Source: Taudactylus pleione
Lineage: Eukaryota; Chordata; Amphibia; Anura; Myobatrachidae
Assembly (NCBI GenBank): GCA_031769625.1
Contig: JAUIMM010002020.1
Location: forward strand, 248,001-312,000
DNA length: 64,000 nucleotides
Direction: 5' to 3'
Part shown: positions 25,812 through 40,249 of the stretch, piece by piece
How positions within the stretch are numbered: the stretch's first letter is position 1
Layout of the letters: every line of letters begins with the position of its first letter
The notes under the pieces: model-generated
Seen by the model: only the letters and a program-made list of their open reading frames with translations
What the model was told of the DNA's origin: nothing
Database searches by the model: none
Made by a program: the position numbers and the translations under genes

Positions 25812-28800
25812 TCACTGGATGTGTTGAAGACTAAGACCAACAAATGTGATGTGAAATGGTTTTTCTCCCATGTTGCGTTTAAGAGAAAACAGCAAATGCA
25901 CGTTTTAGGCCAAAATGCATTGAAAGCAATGAAAACAACAAAAGTGCATACGTTGTGTTATCTCCTCTTGTAGCAAACACAGACAGCTCAAAATTTCACT
26001 GGATGTGTTGAAGACCAAGACCAACAAATGTGATGTGAAATGGTTTTTCTCCCATGTTGCGTTTAAGAGAAAACAGCAAATGCACGTTTTAGGCCAAAAT
26101 GCATTGAAAGCAATGAAAACAACAAAAGCGCATACTTTGTGTTATCTCCTCTTGTAGCAAACACAGACAGCTCAAAATTTCACTGGATGTGTTGAAGACC
26201 AAGACCCACAAATGTGATGTGAAATTGGTTTTTCTCCCATGTTGCGTTTAAGAGAAAACAGCAATTGCTCATTTTAGGCCAAAATGCATTGAAAGCAATG
26301 GAAACAACAAAAGCGCATACTTTGTGTTATCTCCTCTTGTAGCAAACACAGGCAGCTCAAAATTTCACTGGATGTGTTGAAGACCAAGACCAACAAATGT
26401 GATGTGAAATGGTTTTTCTCCCATGTTGCGTTTAAGAGAAAACAGCAAATGCACGTTTTAGGCCAAAATGCATTGAAAGCAATGGAAACAACAAAAGCGC
26501 ATAAGTTGTGTTATATCCTCTTGTAGCAAACACAGACAGCTCAAAATTTCACTGGATGTGTTGAAGACCAAGACCCACAAATGTGATGTGAAATGGTTTT
26601 TCTCCCATGTTGCGTTTAAGAGAAAACAGCAATTGCTCGTTTTAGGCCAAAATGCATTGAAAGCAATGGAAACAAGAAAAGCGCATACTTTGTGTTATCT
26701 CCTCTTGTAGCAAACACAGACAGCTCAAAATTTCACTGGATATGTTGAAGACCAAGACCAACAAATGTGAGGTGAAATGGTTTTTCTCCCATGTTGCGTT
26801 TAAGAGAAAACAGCAAATGCACGTTTTAGGCCAAAATGCATTGAAAGCAATGAAAACAACAAAAGCGCATACTTTGTGTTATCTCCTCTTGTAGCAAACA
26901 CAGACAGCTCAAAATTTCACTGGATGTGTTGAAGACCAAGACCCACAAATGTGATGTGAAATGGTTTTTCTCCCATGTTGCGTTTAAGAGAAAACAGCAA
27001 TTGCTCGTTTTAGGCCAAAATGCATTGAAAGCAATGGAACCAACAAAAGCGCATACTTTGTGTTATCTCCTCTTGTAGCAAACACAGGCAGCTCAAAATT
27101 ACACTGGATGTGTTGAAGACCAAGACCAACAAATGTGATGTGAAATGGTTTTTCTCCCATGTTGCGTTTAAGAGAAAACAGCAAATGCACGTTTTAGGCC
27201 AAAATGCATTGAAAGCAATGGAAACAACAAAAGCGCATACGTTGTGTTATCTCCTCTTGTAGCAAGCACAGACAGCTCAAAATTTCACTGGATGTGTTGA
27301 AGACCAAGACCAACAAATGTGATGTGAAATGGTTTTTCTCCCATGTTGCGTTTAAGAGAAAACAGCAAATGCACGTTTTAGGCCAAAATGCATTGAAAGC
27401 AATGGAAACAACAAAAGCGCATACTTTGTGTTATCTTCTCTTGTAGCAAACACAGGCAGCTCAAAATTTCACTGGATGTGTTGAAGACCAAGACCAACAA
27501 ATGTGATGTGAAATGGTTTTTCTCCCATGTTGCATTTAAGAGAAAACAGCAAATGCACGTTTTAGGTCAAAATGCTTTGAAAGCAATGGAAACAGCAAAA
27601 GCGCATACTTTCTGTTATCTCCACTTGTAGCAAACACAGACAGCTCAAAATTTCACTGGATGTGTTGAAGACCAAGACCCACAAATGTGATGTGAAATGG
27701 TTTTTCTCCCATGTTGCGTTTAAGAGAAAACAGCAATTGCTCGTTTTAGGCCAAAATGCATTGAAAGCAATGGAACCAACAAAAGCGCATACTTTGTGTT
27801 ATCTCCTCTTGTAGCAAACACAGACAGCTCAAAATTTTACTGGATGTGTTGAAGACCAAGACCCACAAATGTGATGTGAAATGGTTTTTCTCCCATGTTG
27901 CGTTTAAGAGAAAACAGCAAATGCACGTTTTAGGCCAAAATGTATTGAAAGCAATGAAAACAACAAAAGCGCATACTTTGTGTTATCTCCTCTTGTAGCA
28001 AACACAGACAGCTCAAAATTTCACTGGATGTGTTGAAGACCAAGACCCACAAATGTGATGTGAAATGGTTTTTCTCCCATGTTGCGTTTAAGAGAAAACA
28101 GCAATTGCTCGTTTTAGGCCAAAATGCATTGAAAGCAATGGAACCAACAAAAGCGCATACTTTGTGTTATCTCCTCTTGTAGCAAACACAGACAGCTCAA
28201 AATTTCACTGGATGTGTTGAAGACCAAGACCCACAAATGTGATGTGAAATGGTTTTTCTCCCATGTTGCATTTAAGAGAAAACAGCAATTGCACGTTTTA
28301 GGCCAAAATGCATTGAAAGCAATGGAAACAACAAAAGCGCATACTTTGTGTTATCTCCTCTTGTAGCAAACACAGGCAGCTCAAAATTTCACTGGATGTG
28401 TTGAAGACCAAGACCAACAAATGTGATGTGAAATGGTTTTTCTCCCATGTTGCGTTTAAGAGAAAATAGCAAATGCACGTTTTAGGCCAAAATGCATTGA
28501 AAGCAATGGAAACAACAAAAGCGCATACGTTGTGTTATCTCCTCTTGTAGCAAACACAGACAGCTCAAAATTTCACTGGATGTGTTGAAGACCAAGACCC
28601 ACAAATGTGATGTGAAATGGTTTTTCTCCCATGTTGCGTTTAAGAGAAAACAGCAAATGCACGTTTTAGGCCAAAATGCATTGAAAGCAATGGAAACAAC
28701 AAAAGCGCATACTTTGTGTTATCTTCTCTTGTAGCAAACACAGGCAGCTCAAAATTTCACTGGATGTGTTGAAGACCAAGACCAACAAATGTGATGTGAA

Positions 28801-31800
28801 ATGGTTTTTCTCCCATGTTGCGTTTAAGAGAAAACAGCAATTGCACGTTTTAGGCCAAAATGCATTGAAAGCAATGGAAACAACAAAAGCGCATACTTTG
28901 TGTTATCTCCTCTTGTAGCAAACACAGACAGTTCAAAATTTCACTGGATGTGTTGAAGACCAAGACCCACAAATGTGATGTGAAATGGTTTTTCTCCCAT
29001 GTTGCGTTTAAGAGAAAACAGCAATTGCTCATTTTAGGCCAAAATGCATTGAAAGCAATGGAAACAAGAAAAGCGCATACTTTGTGTTATCTCCTCTTGT
29101 AGCAAACACAGACAGCTCAAAATTTCACTGGATGTGTTGAAGACCAAGACCAACAAATGTGAGGTGAAATGGTTTTTCTCCCATGTTGCGTTTAAGAGAA
29201 AACAGCAAATGCACGTTTTAGGCCAAAATGCATTGAAAGCAATGAAAACAACAAAAGCGCATACTTTGTGTTATCTCCTCTTGTAGCAAACACAGACAGC
29301 TCAAAATTTCACTGGATGTGTTGAAGACCAAGACCCACAAATGTGATGTGAAATGGTTTTTCTCCCATGTTGCGTTTAAGAGAAAACAGCAATTGCTCGT
29401 TTTAGGCCAAAATGCATTGAAAGCAATGGAACCAACAAAAGCGCATACTTTGTGTTATCTCCTCTTGTAGCAAACACAGGCAGCTCAAAATTACACTGGA
29501 TGTGTTGAAGACCAAGACCAACAAATGTGATGTGAAATGGTTTTTCTCCCATGTTGCGTTTAAGAGAAAACAGCAAATGCACGTTTTAGGCCAAAATGCA
29601 TTGAAAGCAATGGAAACAACAAAAGCGCATACGTTGTGTTATCTCCTCTTGTAGCAAGCACAGACAGCTCAAAATTTCACTGGATGTGTTGAAGACCAAG
29701 ACCAACAAATGTGATGTGAAATGGTTTTTCTCCCATGTTGCGTTTAAGAGAAAACAGCAAATGCACGTTTTAGGCCAAAATGCATTGAAAGCAATGGAAA
29801 CAACAAAAGCGCATACTTTGTGTTATCTTCTCTTGTAGCAAACACAGGCAGCTCAAAATTTCACTGGATGTGTTGAAGACCAAGACCAACAAATGTGATG
29901 TGAAATGGTTTTTCTCCCATGTTGCATTTAAGAGAAAACAGCAAATGCACGTTTTAGGTCAAAATGCTTTGAAAGCAATGGAAACAGCAAAAGCGCATAC
30001 TTTCTGTTATCTCCACTTGTAGCAAACACAGACAGCTCAAAATTTCACTGGATGTGTTGAAGACCAAGACCCACAAATGTGATGTGAAATGGTTTTTCTC
30101 CCATGTTGCGTTTAAGAGAAAACAGCAATTGCTCGTTTTAGGCCAAAATGCATTGAAAGCAATGGAACCAACAAAAGCGCATACTTTGTGTTATCTCCTC
30201 TTGTAGCAAACACAGACAGCTCAAAATTTTACTGGATGTGTTGAAGACCAAGACCCACAAATGTGATGTGAAATGGTTTCTCTCCCATGTTGCGTTTAAG
30301 AGAAAACAGCAAATGCACGTTTTAGGCCAAAATGTATTGAAAGCAATGAAAACAACAAAAGCGCATACTTTGTGTTATCTCCTCTTGTAGCAAACACAGA
30401 CAGCTCAAAATTTCACTGGATGTGTTGAAGACCAAGACCCACAAATGTGATGTGAAATGGTTTTTCTCCCATGTTGCGTTTAAGAGAAAACAGCAATTGC
30501 TCGTTTTAGGCCAAAATGCATTGAAAGCAATGGAACCAACAAAAGCGCATACTTTGTGTTATCTCCTCTTGTAGCAAACACAGACAGCTCAAAATTTCAC
30601 TGGATGTGTTGAAGACCAAGACCCACAAATGTGATGTGAAATGGTTTTTCTCCCATGTTGCATTTAAGAGAAAACAGCAATTGCACGTTTTAGGCCAAAA
30701 TGCATTGAAAGCAATGGAAACAACAAAAGCGCATACTTTGTGTTATCTCCTCTTGTAGCAAACACAGGCAGCTCAAAATTTCACTGGATGTGTTGAAGAC
30801 CAAGACCAACAAATGTGATGTGAAATGGTTTTTCTCCCATGTTGCGTTTAAGAGAAAATAGCAAATGCACGTTTTAGGCCAAAATGCATTGAAAGCAATG
30901 GAAACAACAAAAGCGCATACTTTGTGTTATCTTCTCTTGTAGCAAACACAGGCAGCTCAAAATTTCACTGGATGTGTTGAAGACCAAGACCAACAAATGT
31001 GATGTGAAATGGTTTTTCTCCCATGTTGTGTTTAAGAGAAAACAGCAATTGCACGTTTTAGGCCAAAATGCATTGAAAGCAATGGAAACAACAAAAGCGC
31101 ATACTTTGTGTTATCTCCTCTTGTAGCAAACACAGACAGTTCAAAATTTCACTGGATGTGTTGAAGACCAATACCCACAAATGTGATGTGAAATGGTTTT
31201 TCTCCCATGTTGCGTTTAAGAGAAAACAGCAAATGCACGTTTTAGGCCAAAATGTATTGAAAGCAATGAAAACAACAAAAGCGCATACTTTGTGTTATCT
31301 CCTCTTGTAGCAAACACAGACAGCTCAAAATTTCACTGGATGTGTTGAAGACCAAGACCCACAAATGTGATGTGAAATGGTTTTTCTCCCATGTTGCGTT
31401 TAAGAGAAAACAGCAATTGCTCGTTTTAGGCCAAAATGCATTGAAAGCAATGGAACCAACAAAAGCGCATACTTTGTGTTATCTCCTCTTGTAGCAAACA
31501 CAGACAGCTCAAAATTTCACTGGATGTGTTGAAGACCAAGACCCACAAATGTGATGTGAAATGGTTTTTCTCCCATGTTGCATTTAAGAGAAAACAGCAA
31601 TTGCACGTTTTAGGCCAAAATGCATTGAAAGCAATGGAAACAACAAAAGCGCATACTTTGTGTTATCTCCTCTTGTAGCAAACACAGGCAGCTCAAAATT
31701 TCACTGGATGTGTTGAAGACCAAGACCAACAAATGTGATGTGAAATGGTTTTTCTCCCATGTTGCGTTTAAGAGAAAATAGCAAATGCACGTTTTAGGCC

Positions 31801-33121
31801 AAAATGCATTGAAAGCAATGGAAACAACAAAAGCGCATACGTTGTGTTATCTCCTCTTGTAGCAAACACAGACAGCTCAAAATTTCACTGGATGTGTTGA
31901 AGACCAAGACCCACAAATGTGATGTGAAATGGTTTTTCTCCCATGTTGCGTTTAAGAGAAAACAGCAAATGCACGTTTTAGGCCAAAATGCATTGAAAGC
32001 AATGGAAACAACAAAAGCGCATACTTTGTGTTATCTGCTCTTGTAGCAAACACAGACAGCTCAAAATTTCACTGGATGTGTTGAAGACCAATACCCACAA
32101 ATGTGATGTGAAATGGTTTTTCTCCCATGTTGCGTTTAAGAGAAAACAGCAATTGCTCGTTTTAGGCCAAAATGCATTGAAAGCAATGGAAACAAGAAAA
32201 GCGCATACTTTGTGTTATCTCCTCTTGTAGCAAACACAGGCAGCTCAAAATTTCACTGGATGTGTTGAAGACCAAGACCAACAAATGTGATGTGAAATGG
32301 TTTTTCTCCCATGTTGCGTTTAAGAGAAAATAGCAAATGCACGTTTTAGGCCAAAATGCATTGAAAGCAATGGAAACAACAAAAGCGCATACTTTGTGTT
32401 ATCTCCTCTTGTAGCAAACACAGGCAGCTCAAAATTTCACTGGATGTGTTGAAGACCAAGACCCACAAATGTGATGTGAAATGGTTTTTCTCCCATGTTG
32501 CGTTTAAGAGAAAACAGCAAATGCACGTTTTAGGCCAAAATGCATTGAAAGCAATGGAAACAACAAAAGCGCATACTTTGTGTTATCTGCTCTTGTAGCA
32601 AACACAGACAGCTCAAAATTTCACTGGATGTGTTGAAGACCAATACCCACAAATGTGATGTGAAATGGTTTTTCTCCCATGTTGCGTTTAAGAGAAAACA
32701 GCAATTGCTCGTTTTAGGCCAAAATGCATTGAAAGCAATGGAAACAAGAAAAGCGCATACTTTGTGTTATCTCCTCTTGTAGCAAACACAGACAGCTCAA
32801 AATTTCACTGGATGTGTTGAAGACCAAGACCAACAAATGTGATGTGAAATGGTTTTTCTCCCATGTTGCGTTTAAGAGAAAACAGCAAATGCACGTTTTA
32901 GGCCAAAATGCATTGAAAGCAATGAAAACAACAAAAGCGCATACTTTGTGTTATCTCCTCTTGTAGCAAACACAGACAGCTCAAAATTTCACTGGATGTG
33001 TTGAAGACCAAGACCCACAAATGTGATGTGAAATGTTTTTTCTCCCATGTTGCGTTTAAGAGAAAACAGCAAATGCACGTTTTAGGCCAAAATGCATTGA
33101 AAGCAATGGAAACAACAAAAG

Positions 33122-33130
33122 TGCATACAG
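33122..33130 (+). repeat. 9-bp internal insertion (193-bp monomer), copy a
   Basis: The normal start AAAAGCGCATACTTTG is expanded by nine bases that read TGCATACAG, next to the resident CGCATACTT. The change looks like a local duplication with one later substitution. The unit also carries GTGATATCTCC. Confidence 0.85.
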
Positions 33131-36100
33131 CGCATACTTTGTGATATCTCCTCTTGTAGCAAACACAGACAGCTCAAAATTTCACTGGATGTGTTGAAGA
33201 CCAAGACCCACAAATGTGATGTGAAATGGTTTTTCTCCCATGTTGCGTTTAAGAGAAAACAGCAATTGCTCGTTTTAGGCCAAAATGCATTGAAAGCAAT
33301 GGAACCAACAAAAGCGCATACTTTGTGTTATCTCCTCTTGTAGCAAACACAGGCAGCTCAAAATTACACTGGATGTGTTGAAGACCAAGACCAACAAATG
33401 TGATGTGAAATGGTTTTTCTCCCATGTTGCGTTTAAGAGAAAACAGCAAATGCACGTTTTAGGCCAAAATGCATTGAAAGCAATGGAAACAACAAAAGCG
33501 CATACGTTGTGTTATCTCCTCTTGTAGCAAGCACAGACAGCTCAAAATTTCACTGGATGTGTTGAAGACCAAGACCCACAAATGTGATGTGAAATGGTTT
33601 TTCTCCCATGTTGCGTTTAAGAGAAAACAGCAAATGCACGTTTTAGGCCAAAATGCATTGAAAGCAATGGAAACAACAAAAGCGCATACTTTGTGTTATC
33701 TTCTCTTGTAGCAAACACAGGCAGCTCAAAATTTCACTGGATGTGTTGAAGACCAAGACCAACAAATGTGATGTGAAATGGTTTTTCTCCCATGTTGCAT
33801 TTAAGAGAAAACAGCAAATGCACGTTTTAGGTCAAAATGCTTTGAAAGCAATGGAAACAGCAAAAGCGCATACTTTCTGTTATCTCCACTTGTAGCAAAC
33901 ACAGACAGCTCAAAATTTCACTGGATGTGTTGAAGACCAAGACCCACAAATGTGATGTGAAATGGTTTTTCTCCCATGTTGCGTTTAAGAGAAAACAGCA
34001 ATTGCTCGTTTTAGGCCAAAATGCATTGAAAGCAATGGAACCAACAAAAGCGCATACTTTGTGTTATCTCCTCTTGTAGCAAACACAGACAGCTCAAAAT
34101 TTTACTGGATGTGTTGAAGACCAAGACCCACAAATGTGATGTGAAATGGTTTTTCTCCCATGTTGCGTTTAAGAGAAAACAGCAAATGCACGTTTTAGGC
34201 CAAAATGTATTGAAAGCAATGAAAACAACAAAAGCGCATACTTTGTGTTATCTCCTCTTGTAGCAAACACAGACAGCTCAAAATTTCACTGGATGTGTTG
34301 AAGACCAAGACCCACAAATGTGATGTGAAATGGTTTTTCTCCCATGTTGCGTTTAAGAGAAAACAGCAATTGCTCGTTTTAGGCCAAAATGCATTGAAAG
34401 CAATGGAACCAACAAAAGCGCATTCTTTGTGTTATCTCCTCTTGTAGCAAACACAGACAGCTCAAAATTTCACTGGATGTGTTGAAGACCAAGACCCACA
34501 AATGTGATGTGAAATGGTTTTTCTCCCATGTTGCATTTAAGAGAAAACAGCAATTGCACATTTTAGGCCAAAATGCATTGAAAGCAATGGAAACAACAAA
34601 AGCGCATACTTTGTGTTATCTCCTCTTGTAGCAAACACAGGCAGCTCAAAATTTCACTGGATGTGTTGAAGACCAAGACCAACAAATGTGATGTGAAATG
34701 GTTTTTCTCCCATGTTGCGTTTAAGAGAAAATAGCAAATGCACGTTTTAGGCCAAAATGCATTGAAAGCAATGGAAACAACAAAAGCGCATACGTTGTGT
34801 TATCTCCTCTTGTAGCAAACACAGACAGCTCAAAATTTCACTGGATGTGTTGAAGACCAAGACCCACAAATGTGATGTGAAATGGTTTTTCTCCCATGTT
34901 GCGTTTAAGAGAAAACAGCAAATGCACGTTTTAGGCCAAAATGCATTGAAAGCAATGGAAACAACAAAAGCGCATACTTAGTGTTATCTCCACTTGTAGC
35001 AAACACAGACAGCTCAAAATTTCACTGGATGTGTTGAAGACCAAGACCCACAAATGTGATGTGAAATGGTTTTTCTCCCATGTTGCGTTTAAGAGAAAAC
35101 AGCAATTGCTCGTTTTAGGCCAAAATGCATTGAAAGCAATGGAACCAACAAAAGCGCATACTTTGTGTTATCTCCTCTTGTAGCAAACACAGACAGCTCA
35201 AAATTTCACTGGATGTGTTGAAGACCTAGACCCACAAATGTGATGTGAAATGGTTTTTCTCCCATGTTGCGTTTAAGAGAAAACAGCAATTGCACGTTTT
35301 AGGCCAAAATGCATTGAAAGCAATGGAAACAACAAAAGCGCATACTTTGTGTTATCTCCTCTTGTAGCAAACACAGGCAGCTCAAAATTTCACTGGATGT
35401 GTTGAAGACCAAGACCCACAAATGTGATGTGAAATGGTTTTTCTCCCATGTTGCGTTTAAGAGAAAACAGCAATTGCTCGTTTTAGGCCAAAATGCATTG
35501 AAAGCAATGGAACCAACAAAAGCGCATACTTTGTGTTATCTCCTCTTGTAGCAAACACAGACAGCTCAAAATTTCACTGGATGTGTTGAAGACCTAGACC
35601 CACAAATGTGATGTGAAATGGTTTTTCTCCCATGTTGCGTTTAAGAGAAAACAGCAATTGCACGTTTTAGGCCAAAATGCATTGAAAGCAATGGAAACAA
35701 CAAAAGCGCATACTTTGTGTTATCTCCTCTTGTAGCAAACACAGGCAGCTCAAAATTTCACTGGATGTGTTGAAGACCAAGACCCACAAATGTGATGTGA
35801 AATGGTTTTTCTCCCATGTTGCGTTTAAGAGAAAACAGCAATTGCACGTTTTAGGCCAAAATGCATTGAAAGCAATGGAAACAACAAAAGCGCATACTTT
35901 GTGTTATCTCCTCTTGTAGCAAACACAGGCAGCTCAAAATTTCACTGGATGTGTTGAAGACCAAGACCCACAAATGTGATGTGAAATGGTTTTTCTCCCA
36001 TGTTGCGTTTAAGAGAAAACAGCAATTGCTCGTTTTAGGCCAAAATGCATTGAAAGCAATGGAACCAACAAAAGCGCATACTTTGTGTTATCTCCTCTTG

Positions 36101-36811
36101 TAGCAAACACAGACAGCTCAAAATTTCACTGGATGTGTTGAAGACCAAGACCCACAAATGTGATGTGAAATGGTTTTTCTCCCATGTTGCGTTTAAGAGA
36201 AAACAGCAAATGCACGTTTTAGGCCAAAATGCATTGAAAGCAATGGAAACAACAAAAGCGCATACTTTGTGTTATCTGCTCTTGTAGCAAACACAGGCAG
36301 CTCAAAATTTCACTGGATGTGTTGAAGACCAATACCCACAAATGTGATGTGAAATGGTTTTTCTCCCATGTTGCGTTTAAGAGAAAACAGCAATTGCTCG
36401 TTTTAGGCCAAAATGCATTGAAAGCAATGGAAACAAGAAAAGCGCATACTTTGTGTTATCTCCTCTTGTAGCAAACACAGACAGCTCAAAATTTCACTGG
36501 ATGTGTTGAAGACCAAGACCAACAAATGTGATGTGAAATGGTTTTTCTCCCATGTTGCGTTTAAGAGAAAACAGCAAATGCACGTTTTAGGCCAAAATGC
36601 ATTGAAAGCAATGAAAACAACAAAAGCGCATACTTTGTGTTATCTCCTCTTGTAGCAAACACAGACAGCTCAAAATTTCACTGGATGTGTTGAAGACCAA
36701 GACCCACAAATGTGATGTGAAATGTTTTTTTCTCCCATGTTGCGTTTAAGAGAAAACAGCAAATGCACGTTTTAGGCCAAAATGCATTGAAAGCAATGGA
36801 AACAACAAAAG

Positions 36812-36820
36812 CGCATACAG
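36812..36820 (+). repeat. 9-bp internal insertion (193-bp monomer), copy b
   Basis: Same insertion, here CGCATACAG, lying 3690 bases after the first as part of the 20-monomer duplication. The preceding unit has a T run one base longer than in copy a. Confidence 0.85.
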
Positions 36821-39800
36821 CGCATACTTTGTGATATCTCCTCTTGTAGCAAACACAGACAGCTCAAAATTTCACTGGATGTGTTGAAGACCAAGACCCA
36901 CAAATGTGATGTGAAATGGTTTTTCTCCCATGTTGCGTTTAAGAGAAAACAGCAATTGCTCGTTTTAGGCCAAAATGCATTGAAAGCAATGGAACCAACA
37001 AAAGCGCATACTTTGTGTTATCTCCTCTTGTAGCAAACACAGGCAGCTCAAAATTACACTGGATGTGTTGAAGACCAAGACCAACAAATGTGATGTGAAA
37101 TGGTTTTTCTCCCATGTTGCGTTTAAGAGAAAACAGCAAATGCACGTTTTAGGCCAAAATGCATTGAAAGCAATGGAAACAACAAAAGCGCATACGTTGT
37201 GTTATCTCCTCTTGTAGCAAGCACAGACAGCTCAAAATTTCACTGGATGTGTTGAAGACCAAGACCCACAAATGTGATGTGAAATGGTTTTTCTCCCATG
37301 TTGCGTTTAAGAGAAAACAGCAAATGCACGTTTTAGGCCAAAATGCATTGAAAGCAATGGAAACAACAAAAGCGCATACTTTGTGTTATCTTCTCTTGTA
37401 GCAAACACAGGCAGCTCAAAATTTCACTGGATGTGTTGAAGACCAAGACCAACAAATGTGATGTGAAATGGTTTTTCTCCCATGTTGCATTTAAGAGAAA
37501 ACAGCAAATGCACGTTTTAGGTCAAAATGCTTTGAAAGCAATGGAAACAGCAAAAGCGCATACTTTCTGTTATCTCCACTTGTAGCAAACACAGACAGCT
37601 CAAAATTTCACTGGATGTGTTGAAGACCAAGACCCACAAATGTGATGTGAAATGGTTTTTCTCCCATGTTGCGTTTAAGAGAAAACAGCAATTGCTCGTT
37701 TTAGGCCAAAATGCATTGAAAGCAATGGAACCAACAAAAGCGCATACTTTGTGTTATCTCCTCTTGTAGCAAACACAGACAGCTCAAAATTTTACTGGAT
37801 GTGTTGAAGACCAAGACCCACAAATGTGATGTGAAATGGTTTTTCTCCCATGTTGCGTTTAAGAGAAAACAGCAAATGCACGTTTTAGGCCAAAATGTAT
37901 TGAAAGCAATGAAAACAACAAAAGCGCATACTTTGTGTTATCTCCTCTTGTAGCAAACACAGACAGCTCAAAATTTCACTGGATGTGTTGAAGACCAAGA
38001 CCCACAAATGTGATGTGAAATGGTTTTTCTCCCATGTTGCGTTTAAGAGAAAACAGCAATTGCTCGTTTTAGGCCAAAATGCATTGAAAGCAATGGAACC
38101 AACAAAAGCGCATTCTTTGTGTTATCTCCTCTTGTAGCAAACACAGACAGCTCAAAATTTCACTGGATGTGTTGAAGACCAAGACCCACAAATGTGATGT
38201 GAAATGGTTTTTCTCCCATGTTGCATTTAAGAGAAAACAGCAATTGCACATTTTAGGCCAAAATGCATTGAAAGCAATGGAAACAACAAAAGCGCATACT
38301 TTGTGTTATCTCCTCTTGTAGCAAACACAGGCAGCTCAAAATTTCACTGGATGTGTTGAAGACCAAGACCAACAAATGTGATGTGAAATGGTTTTTCTCC
38401 CATGTTGCGTTTAAGAGAAAATAGCAAATGCACGTTTTAGGCCAAAATGCATTGAAAGCAATGGAAACAACAAAAGCGCATACGTTGTGTTATCTCCTCT
38501 TGTAGCAAACACAGACAGCTCAAAATTTCACTGGATGTGTTGAAGACCAAGACCCACAAATGTGATGTGAAATGGTTTTTCTCCCATGTTGCGTTTAAGA
38601 GAAAACAGCAAATGCACGTTTTAGGCCAAAATGCATTGAAAGCAATGGAAACAACAAAAGCGCATACTTAGTGTTATCTCCACTTGTAGCAAACACAGAC
38701 AGCTCAAAATTTCACTGGATGTGTTGAAGACCAAGACCCACAAATGTGATGTGAAATGGTTTTTCTCCCATGTTGCGTTTAAGAGAAAACAGCAATTGCT
38801 CGTTTTAGGCCAAAATGCATTGAAAGCAATGGAACCAACAAAAGCGCATACTTTGTGTTATCTCCTCTTGTAGCAAACACAGACAGCTCAAAATTTCACT
38901 GGATGTGTTGAAGACCTAGACCCACAAATGTGATGTGAAATGATTTTTCTCCCATGTTGCGTTTAAGAGAAAACAGCAATTGCACGTTTTAGGCCAAAAT
39001 GCATTGAAAGCAATGGAAACAACAAAAGCGCATACTTTGTGTTATCTCCTCTTGTAGCAAACACAGGCAGCTCAAAATTTCACTGGATGTGTTGAAGACC
39101 AAGACCCACAAATGTGATGTGAAATGGTTTTTCTCCCATGTTGCGTTTAAGAGAAAACAGCAATTGCTCGTTTTAGGCCAAAATGCATTGAAAGCAATGG
39201 AACCAACAAAAGCGCATACTTTGTGTTATCTCCTCTTGTAGCAAACACAGACAGCTCAAAATTTCACTGGATGTGTTGAAGACCTAGACCCACAAATGTG
39301 ATGTGAAATGGTTTTTCTCCCATGTTGCGTTTAAGAGAAAACAGCAATTGCACGTTTTAGGCCAAAATGCATTGAAAGCAATGGAAACAACAAAAGCGCA
39401 TACTTTGTGTTATCTCCTCTTGTAGCAAACACAGGCAGCTCAAAATTTCACTGGATGTGTTGAAGACCAAGACCCACAAATGTGATGTGAAATGGTTTTT
39501 CTCCCATGTTGCGTTTAAGAGAAAACAGCAATTGCACGTTTTAGGCCAAAATGCATTGAAAGCAATGGAAACAACAAAAGCGCATACTTTGTGTTATCTC
39601 CTCTTGTAGCAAACACAGGCAGCTCAAAATTTCACTGGATGTGTTGAAGACCAAGACCCACAAATGTGATGTGAAATGGTTTTTCTCCCATGTTGCGTTT
39701 AAGAGAAAACAGCAATTGCTCGTTTTAGGCCAAAATGCATTGAAAGCAATGGAACCAACAAAAGCGCATACTTTGTGTTATCTCCTCTTGTAGCAAACAC

Positions 39801-40249
39801 AGACAGCTCAAAATTTCACTGGATGTGTTGAAGACCAAGACCCACAAATGTGATGTGAAATGGTTTTTCTCCCATGTTGCGTTTAAGAGAAAACAGCAAT
39901 TGCACGTTTTAGGCCAAAATGCATTGAAAGCAATGGAAACAACAAAAGCGCATACTTTGTGTTATCTCCTCTTGTAGCAAACACAGGCAGCTCAAAATTT
40001 CACTGGATGTGTTGAAGACCAAGACCCACAAATGTGATGTGAAATGGTTTTTCTCCCATGTTGCGTTTAAGAGAAAACAGCAATTGCACGTTTTAGGCCA
40101 ATATGCATTGAAAGCAATGGAAACAACAAAAGCGCATACTTTGTGTTATCTCCTCTTGTAGCAAACACAGGCAGCTCAAAATTTCACTGGATGTGTTGAA
40201 GACCAAGACCCACAAATGTGATGTGAAATGGTTTTTCTCCCATGTTGCG

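Larger units (their letters stand above)
1..28200 (+). repeat. Array domain I: 18-monomer HOR family with length variants
   Basis: A unit with the allele TGTGAGGTG recurs at 278, 3405, 6163, 13338, 17201, 20512, 23824 and 26769 (and once more at 29161 in domain II). The intervals are 3127, 2758, 7175, 3863, 3311, 3312, 2945 and 2392 bases. Each interval is a whole number of monomers (17, 15, 39, 21, 18, 18, 16, 13) after correcting for 1-base indels that I located individually. Other alleles recur in the same order, for example AATTACACTGG, TCTCCACTTG after TTCTGTTA, and CATATTGCG. The CATATTGCG allele is frequent from about 1771 to 23478 and I did not see it afterwards. The right boundary is approximate; near 28270 a new allele combination (GCATTTAAG with ATTGCACG) appears. 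Confidence 0.8.
32431..39809 (+). repeat. Twenty-monomer (3.69-kb) near-identical tandem duplication
   Basis: Copy 1 is about 32431-36119 and copy 2 about 36120-39809. Rare markers repeat at 3689-3690 bases: TCTGCTCTTG (32586/36275), the 9-bp duplication monomer (33122/36812), AATTACACTGG (33364/37054), GCATTCTTTG (about 34421/38111), GCACATTTTAGG (about 34557/38247), CTTAGTGTTATC and the two GACCTAG units. I noticed only a handful of differences: A/G near 32608/36298, T/C at 33122/36812, one extra T in the T run at about 36726, and G/A at about 38943. Similarity continues to about 39898 because the copies share sequence at the join. This is the most recent large event I can see. An assembly artefact should also be considered. 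Confidence 0.85.
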
